From the NCBI RefSeq assembly GCF_016786305.1, contig NZ_JADWYV010000007.1: DNA of 64,000 bases, one strand, 5' to 3'. The translations under genes and the position numbers were made by a program. The notes below the pieces were generated by a model. It was not told the DNA's origin and searched no databases. It saw nothing but the letters and a program-made list of their open reading frames with translations. Source of the stretch: Pseudofrankia nepalensis. GTDB lineage: Bacteria; Actinomycetota; Actinomycetes; Frankiales; Frankiaceae. Numbering within the stretch: position 1 is the first letter of the stretch; every line of letters begins with the position of its first letter. Of this stretch, positions 59,368 through 64,000 are shown piece by piece.

Positions 59368-60030
59368 TCAGCTCGGGGCGTCGCTCGCCGTGGCGGTGAC
59401 CTCGTCGCGCAGCACGGTCGCCAGCAACGTGCGGGCCAGCCATTCCTGGTAGTCGGCGCGGCTCCAGCCGCGCTGGCGCAGCATGCCGTCGACGGCCGGT
59501 GAGATGAGCATCCAGACCACGTCACGGGCCGCGTCCACGGACAGGTCGTCCCGGAGCAGGCCGAGGCTCGACCAGTGACTGACCGCGGCCGTCGCCCCCA
59601 GCAGCCGTTCCTGGTCGATCCGTGCCGCGAACGCCTCGAGCTCCGGGTCGCCGCCGCGGATGTTGAGCACGATGTCGAGCAGCTGGCCGATGCGGCCGGC
59701 CACGCCGGCGGCCATCGCCGCGTACGCCCGGGCCGAGTCCCGGGCGCCGCTCGCCGCCCGCATCGCCCGCGCCTCCGGTCGGTCCGCGAAGCTGATCGGC
59801 TCGTCGTCACCAGCGAGGGTGACGTCGTACACCGCCTTGAGCAGGCCGGCCTTTCCCCCGAAACGCTTGTAGACGGTTTCCTGCGAGACGCCGGCCGCCG
59901 CCGCGACCGCCCGGATCGTGGTCCCGGCATAACCATGAGTCAGGAAAGACTCGCGGGCAGCGGCCAGGACACGCTGCCGGGTCTGTCCCGCGGCCGCCCG
60001 GCGTGACCGGTTGTCGTACACGCGACCCAC
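59368..60030 (-). CDS. TetR-family transcriptional regulator
   Basis: 220 aa, GTG start at 60030. GQTRQRVLAAARESFLTHGYAGTTIRAVAAAAGVSQETVYKRFGGKAGLLKAVYDVTLAGD is the TetR helix-turn-helix with its usual following helix. The C-terminal ~150 residues (ARAYAAMAAGVAGRIGQLLDIVLNIRGGDPELEAFAARIDQERLLGA) form a helical ligand-binding and dimer domain. It is divergent from the SnoaL-like gene; two dyads between them (60060-60106) fit TetR operators. Ligand unknown. Confidence 0.94.
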   Translation of the reverse strand: MGRVYDNRSRRAAAGQTRQRVLAAARESFLTHGYAGTTIRAVAAAAGVSQETVYKRFGGKAGLLKAVYDVTLAGDDEPISFADRPEARAMRAASGARDSARAYAAMAAGVAGRIGQLLDIVLNIRGGDPELEAFAARIDQERLLGATAAVSHWSSLGLLRDDLSVDAARDVVWMLISPAVDGMLRQRGWSRADYQEWLARTLLATVLRDEVTATASDAPS

Positions 60031-60059
60031 CTCGAGGTCCGATGACCATGGAATTCGAT

Positions 60060-60106
60060 ACAGCCTACTGTCATTCTTGGATACAGCGAGCTGTACCGAA
60101 TAGACG
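60060..60106 (+). promoter_or_regulatory. TetR operator overlapping a promoter
   Basis: TTGGAT (60077-60082), 18 bases, TAGACG (60101-60106) form a promoter for the SnoaL-like gene. The spacer contains the dyad TACAGC GA GCTGTA (60082-60095), and a second related dyad ACAG CCTA CTGT lies at 60060-60071. Binding of the divergent TetR protein should block this promoter and perhaps its own. Confidence 0.75.
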
Positions 60107-60122
60107 ACGAGGAGATCACCTC

Positions 60123-60779
60123 ATGGCCATGGTCACCACCGCCTCGTGGAACTCGACCACCCCCACCGGCGCTTCGGCCGCCGCGACCGCCCCGGCGGCC
60201 ACCCCCGTCATCGTCCGGGCGCCCCGGCCGGCGACCCCGGGGCTCGACCGCGGCGTGCTGGTCGACGTGACGGTCCGCCACATCCGGGCGATGATCGACG
60301 GCGACCTCGACGACTTCATCGCGCTCACCCATCCCCAGGCCGTCAACCGCGAGGCGCTGAGGGAGCCACCCGCCGCTCGCGGGCTAGGCCCCAAGGCGTT
60401 CCTCGCCACCGCTCACTGGCTGCGCACGGCGTTCTCGGACATGTCCTTCACGATCGAGGAGATCGTGGTCGAGGGAGATCTCGTCGTGACCCACGGCACC
60501 ATGTCGGGCCGGCACACTGGCGAGCTGGTGGTGTGGACGCCGAACGGCGAGGTCGAACGCGCCTTCGCGCCCACCGGCCGCTCGTTCACCGTCAACCACG
60601 CGCACTTCCTGCGGTTCCGCGACGGCGTGGTCGTCGAGCACTGGGCGGTGCGCGACGACCAGGGGCTGGCTATGCAGGCCGGCTGGATCCCGCCGACGCC
60701 GGCATTCCTGCTGCGCTGCGCGATCGCCACCCGGCGGGCCAAGCGCGCCGCGAAGGCCGCCAGCACCGGCCGCGCCTGA
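60123..60779 (+). CDS. SnoaL-like/NTF2-fold polyketide cyclase-type protein
   Basis: 218 aa from the ATG at 60123 with GAGGAGAT upstream. After a ~50-residue Ala/Pro-rich head, the NTF2 fold is clear: LVDVTVRHIRAMIDGDLDDFIALTHPQAVNREALREPPAARGLGPKAFLATAHWLRTAFSDMSFTIEEIVVEGDLVVTHGTMSGRHTGEL, then FAPTGRSFTVNHAHFLRFRDGVVVEHWAVRDDQGL. This is the ester cyclase pattern. These proteins bind or cyclise hydrophobic compounds; with the divergent TetR regulator it is probably a ligand-inducible detoxification or modification unit. The substrate is unknown. The C-terminus is basic. Confidence 0.9.
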   Translation: MAMVTTASWNSTTPTGASAAATAPAATPVIVRAPRPATPGLDRGVLVDVTVRHIRAMIDGDLDDFIALTHPQAVNREALREPPAARGLGPKAFLATAHWLRTAFSDMSFTIEEIVVEGDLVVTHGTMSGRHTGELVVWTPNGEVERAFAPTGRSFTVNHAHFLRFRDGVVVEHWAVRDDQGLAMQAGWIPPTPAFLLRCAIATRRAKRAAKAASTGRA

Positions 60780-61248
60780 CGCCCCGAGCGTGACCAACCC
60801 CCTCGACCCGACACCCGACACCCGACACCCGGCGCCCGGCGCCCGCCGGCCACCCCATCCCACCGCCTGACGTCGCGGTGGTCGGCAGGCGCCGGGCAGA
60901 AGCCACCTCCGGCGCGCTTGGCCCAGGCCGGGACGCGCCGCGAGCCCTACGCTGAACTGCGGAGGCAGGAGCGGTCGGCGTGGCCCGAGAAATCCAGGAC
61001 GACCGGTGGTCCGTGGCGATGACGTCCGTGGCCAGGTGGTCCGTGGCGGTATGGCCCGAGACCATGCCGGCCGACGGGCGCCAGGCCGTGCCCGGCCGCC
61101 CCGCCTCCACGCTCGCCGCGCCGCGTGCCGGCAGGACGGCTGAGCGCGGCGCGCGGATGCGCCCAGCGTCCGGAGACGGCCGGTGACCGGCGCGCGCCCG
61201 CCGAGGACCACGGCAAGGGATCAGGACGCGCGCAGAGAGGCAGGCGCG
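60780..61248. other. Gap with short repeats upstream of the PAS-PP2C gene
   Basis: About 470 bases. The start holds ACACCCG/GGCGCCC heptamers (60821-60845). GGTGGTCCGTGGCG occurs twice (61005-61018, 61035-61048), and CCGTGGC a third time between them. A GTG at 61183 in frame with the phosphatase is possible, but the ATG at 61249 is better. No gene seen. Confidence 0.45.
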
Positions 61249-62385
61249 ATGGTGAACCGGGTGGAGGCGACGGGGCTCGGGCGGGGGTGGGCGTTGGCCG
61301 AGGCCGGGGACATCGCGCGCGCGGACGCCGAGGTCGGGATGTGGGACCGCGACATCGTCTCCGGGCGCCTGACCTGGGACCGCCGCACCGCCGAGCTGCA
61401 CGGTGTCGACCTGGACGCCTTCGGCGAGTCGATGGAGGCCTTCTTCGCCACGATCCACCCGGACGATCTCCCACGGGTCCAGGCCGCCGTCGACACGGCG
61501 GTCACGGAACGCGGGTCGTACCTGGCGGAGTACCGGGTGAACCGGCCGGACGGGTCCCAGGTGTGGATCCAGGGACTGGGGCGGATCGTGTCCAGCGCGG
61601 CCGGCCAGGCCACCCGGGTGATCGGCGTCGTCGTCGACGTCACGTGGCGGCACACGATGGTCGAGATGCTGCAACGCGCGATCCTGCCGCGGACCCTGCC
61701 CGACCTGCCCGGCATCGACCTCGTCGCCCGCTACCTGCCGGCGGCCGGCGATGCCGGGGTCGGCGGCGACTGGTATGACGCGGGAGTGCTGCCCGGCGGC
61801 GGGATCCTGCTGGTGGTCGGCGACGTCGCCGGGCACGGCCTGCCCGCCGTGGCCGCGATGGCGGAGCTGCGCCACGCCGCCCGCGCCTACGCGCTCGCCG
61901 GCTTCTCACCGGCGGGCATCACCACCCAGCTGTCCGCGAATCTCGCCCCTGACCCGGATGGCACCACGGCGACCGCCATCGTCACCCAGCTCGACCCGGT
62001 CACCCACCGGCTGACGTGGTCCTGCGCCGGCCACCCCCCGCCGCTGCTGATCGCCGGCGGCGACGCCGACTACCTCGACGACGTGCACGGCCCGCTGCTC
62101 GGCGCCGATCCGGCGCTCTCCTACGGCCAGACCGACCTGAGACTGCCGCCGGACTCGCGGCTCATCCTCTACACCGACGGACTCGTCGAACGCCGGCGCA
62201 TCTCGATCACCGAGCGGCTCAGCACCCTCGCGAACGTCGCCGCCGACCACATGCCGCGCGAACGCGACGGTCTCGCCGACCTCTGTGACCGCATCCTCAC
62301 CCACGTCGCCGGCCCGGCCGAACGGGAGGACGACCTGTGCCTCCTGGCCGTCCAGACACCCCGAACCTTCTCGTCGAAACCCTGA
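61249..62385 (+). CDS. PAS-PP2C protein phosphatase (RsbU-like)
   Basis: 378 aa from the ATG at 61249 (GAGAGGCAGG upstream; a GTG at 61183 adds 22 residues). Residues ~15-130 are a PAS domain with PAC-like end: VGMWDRDIVSGRLTWDRRTAELHGVD, FFATIHPDDLPRVQAAVDTAVTERGSYLAEYRVNRPDGSQVWIQGLGRI. Residues ~150-375 are the PP2C phosphatase: GGDWYDAGVL, VVGDVAGHGLPAVAAM, LTWSCAGHPPPLLI, LILYTDGLVERR and REDDLCLLAV. All metal-binding acidic residues are present. It should dephosphorylate an anti-anti-sigma protein when the PAS domain detects its signal. The third phosphatase of this kind in the window, each with another sensor. Confidence 0.94.
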   Translation: MVNRVEATGLGRGWALAEAGDIARADAEVGMWDRDIVSGRLTWDRRTAELHGVDLDAFGESMEAFFATIHPDDLPRVQAAVDTAVTERGSYLAEYRVNRPDGSQVWIQGLGRIVSSAAGQATRVIGVVVDVTWRHTMVEMLQRAILPRTLPDLPGIDLVARYLPAAGDAGVGGDWYDAGVLPGGGILLVVGDVAGHGLPAVAAMAELRHAARAYALAGFSPAGITTQLSANLAPDPDGTTATAIVTQLDPVTHRLTWSCAGHPPPLLIAGGDADYLDDVHGPLLGADPALSYGQTDLRLPPDSRLILYTDGLVERRRISITERLSTLANVAADHMPRERDGLADLCDRILTHVAGPAEREDDLCLLAVQTPRTFSSKP

Positions 62386-62937
62386 GCGGTCCGCGCGGCC
62401 ACCCGTCGAGGCGATCAACCCCTCGTACCCAGGCTCCGGCGCCAGGCTCCGGCGCCAGGCTCCGGCGCATCACCGATGACGAACGATCTCGCTGGAACGA
62501 CTCCCAGCGGACCCGCGACCACCGGACCTGCCTGACTACTGGTCTCGACTACTGGTCTCGACGGACTCCTGGACCCCACCGACTGGCGGTCCCCCTTGGA
62601 GCGGGCCCTTTGCGCGCGGGCCGCCGGCGGCACGTGCCGCCGCGACGGACGGGCGGCTCACCGGCCCTGAGGTGTAATCGCGACGCGATGGACCAGTCAC
62701 GTTTCGTTGCTGGATCGATGGTGATGGCCTGGCGGTCGGCGGGGAAAACTGGTGGTTGGCCGGGTAGGGCGACCAACGCGGCACGAGAGTGAGTGCCACA
62801 ACACGGAGAGTGGGAATGTTGGTTGGCCGCGACGGAGGGTACGGCAAGGTCGTCAGATCTTGGAGGCCAGCGGCGGGGTCACCCGCCCCGACCCCGCGCC
62901 GACTCCACTGCTCGGGGCACGCCACGAAGGGAGACCG
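62386..62937. other. Gap with tandem repeats
   Basis: About 550 bases. Near 62429 there are three copies of a 13-bp unit (separate entry), and near 62537 two adjacent copies of another 13-bp unit, GACTACTGGTCTC. A lower-GC patch (62690-62760) may contain the promoter of the following gene. No gene seen. Confidence 0.45.
62429..62467. repeat. Tandem repeat, three copies of a 13-bp unit
   Basis: CCAGGCTCCGGCG is repeated three times without change, 44 bases after the PAS-PP2C stop. A different 13-bp unit is duplicated ~110 bases downstream. Confidence 0.9.
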
Positions 62938-63849
62938 ATGAGTACCACGATCAAGGACCGGCTCTCGCACGTCACTGACGCCGTCCCGGTGAGCGAGATC
63001 CCCGACGCGGCCCGCTCCGTCGCCGACCGGGCAGGACACGCCGCCGACCGGGCCGGGCACGCCGTCGCTGACGCCGCGGCCAAGGCCGGCCATGGGGCGG
63101 CCCGGGCGGGGCACACCGCCGCGACCGCCACCCGCGACGCCGGCAGCGCGCTGGCCAGCAAGGTGGCGGACACCACGAGCGCCGGCGTCGACTCGGTCAG
63201 CCGACAGGCCGGCAAGGCGGCGAAGGTCCCGGCCCGGACGGCGTCCAAGACGGCATCCAAGGCCGCGGCCGCGTCCGGCCGCACCGCCCGGCGGGTTGAG
63301 AAGGCACGCGGCGCGGCGGAGCTCTCGGCCGAACGCGCGCTCGCCGCCACCGAGCTTCGGGTCGAGAAGGCCAGGTCTGGCCGTGCCATCCGGTCCGAGC
63401 GCAAGGCCCGGGAGCGGGCCGACAAAGCCCAGCAGGTGCTGGAGAACCGGCTGGCCAAGGCCGAACGGAAGCTGGCCCGGGTACACCGGCGCCGCCGTCG
63501 CGGCATGGTCACGATGCTGCTGCTGGGTGGCGGCGCGGCGGGGACCGTCGCGGCCCGCAGGTACCTCGCCGGCTCCGGCCAGCAGGGCAAGGCGGACGCG
63601 CCGACAAGCCCCGGCCACGAGGACGACCTGACCCCCTCGACGCCCCCGGTGACCACCAGCACAGGGACGTCAGCCGGTGCCGGCACGTCCGGTCCTCGGC
63701 CGTCGACGACGGCCACTCCGTCGGCACCGGCCTCGTCCACGACCGGTACCAGCTTCCCGGCATCGATGGACGAGGAGATCGCCTCGGACGCCACCGCCGG
63801 CCGGATGGAGGAGATGCCCGGCGTCGACTCCTCGCCACGGCGTTACTGA
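62938..63849 (+). CDS. Ala/Lys/Arg-rich amphipathic-repeat membrane protein
   Basis: 303 aa from the ATG at 62938 (GAAGGGAGACC upstream). Residues ~1-110 are made of AxKAGHxAA-type repeats (ADRAGHAADRAGHAVADAAAKAGHGAARAGHTAATA), helical amphipathic units reminiscent of LEA/apolipoprotein-like proteins. A long basic coiled-coil stretch (RRVEKARGAAELSAERALAATELRVEKARSGRAIRSERKARERADKAQQVLENRLAKAERKLARV) is followed by one membrane helix, GMVTMLLLGGGAAGTVAARRYL. The tail is Thr/Ser/Pro-rich and acidic. A DNA- or membrane-organising role, or stress protection, can be imagined; nothing proves it. Composition is unlike its neighbours. Confidence 0.8.
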   Translation: MSTTIKDRLSHVTDAVPVSEIPDAARSVADRAGHAADRAGHAVADAAAKAGHGAARAGHTAATATRDAGSALASKVADTTSAGVDSVSRQAGKAAKVPARTASKTASKAAAASGRTARRVEKARGAAELSAERALAATELRVEKARSGRAIRSERKARERADKAQQVLENRLAKAERKLARVHRRRRRGMVTMLLLGGGAAGTVAARRYLAGSGQQGKADAPTSPGHEDDLTPSTPPVTTSTGTSAGAGTSGPRPSTTATPSAPASSTTGTSFPASMDEEIASDATAGRMEEMPGVDSSPRRY

Positions 63850-64000
63850 CCGCGACACTCGTGACGACGATGCCGTGACGAGGTGAGGCCCGCCGCCGAC
63901 GGCTACGGCTACGGCTACGGCTACGGCGGCTCGGTACGTCCGACCGGGCCGGGGGGGCCCCCCCCCCCCCCGGGGGGGGGGGTGACACCCCCCCCCCGCG
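63850..64000. other. Contig end: GGCTAC repeats and homopolymer runs
   Basis: GGCTAC-like hexamers run from 63899 to 63929. From about 63950 the sequence turns into alternating long G and C runs. Such sequence is not expected in a genome of this composition and most likely comes from a failing read or assembly edge. No feature can be supported. Confidence 0.8.

Noticed and set aside
1..64000. tRNA, rRNA or insertion sequences
   Set aside because: I looked for T-loop-like GGTTCGAATCC sequences, rRNA stretches, transposase motifs and flanking target duplications and found none; very diverged cases cannot be excluded without a search.

Overview
The window is about 64 kb of very GC-rich DNA. Genes are packed on both strands, GTG starts are frequent, and start/stop overlaps (ATGA, GTGA) are common. 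The families present are a DUF574 SAM methyltransferase, ANTAR/GAF regulators, DUF3710, DUF5994, DUF6458, an XRE-DUF5753 regulator, a SigE-type ECF sigma factor and several RsbU-like PP2C phosphatases. Together they point to a filamentous or soil actinomycete; a Frankia-like organism is my best guess, but that is inference. I saw no rRNA, tRNA, CRISPR array, transposase or phage module. The last ~50 bases are homopolymer runs and look like a poor contig end.

Layout. 1-3.1 kb: a truncated response regulator, a receiver-PP2C phosphatase, a decarboxylase relic and a Bcp peroxiredoxin. 3.2-8.3 kb: a 16-bp tandem repeat, a DUF574 methyltransferase, a secreted repeat protein, a MerR/VOC operon with a clear MerR promoter, and a glycosyltransferase. 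8.5-17.3 kb: an amidohydrolase, an M13 metallopeptidase carrying a palindromic insertion, a TrmH-like methylase, and a SNF2 helicase overlapping a SWIM zinc-finger gene. 17.3-20.9 kb: a peptidoglycan-binding lysozyme-like protein and small envelope proteins. 21.4-27.7 kb: an envelope or extracellular polysaccharide cluster (acyltransferase, processive GT2, GH26-like hydrolase, beta-helix protein). 27.9-31.5 kb: a patatin/PlsC pair and a beta-helix lipoprotein. 31.9-39 kb: a signalling hub (GAF-PP2C, two ANTAR proteins, STAS-HhH fusion, zinc-finger TPR protein). 39-43.7 kb: DUF3710 and the efeUOB iron operon behind an IdeR/DtxR-like box. 43.8-51.6 kb: a small membrane protein, a CobW GTPase, ArsR/SRPBCC, a diguanylate-cyclase relic, a GntR-ABC exporter operon, an XRE regulator and a frameshifted second DUF574 gene. 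52-64 kb: a large secreted nuclease, an ECF sigma factor with a membrane beta-propeller partner, a lipoprotein, a divergent TetR/SnoaL-like pair, a PAS-PP2C phosphatase and an Ala-rich amphipathic membrane protein.

Three themes stand out. First, signalling parts of the partner-switching type are dense: three PP2C phosphatases with different sensor domains, plus STAS, ANTAR and ECF proteins. Second, there is a compact polysaccharide locus in which synthesis, acylation and cleavage genes overlap. Third, a ~190-bp structured non-coding repeat occurs in two full copies and one partial inverted copy. Several genes are broken by single-base losses in short homopolymer runs, so either decay or sequencing error affects this contig.
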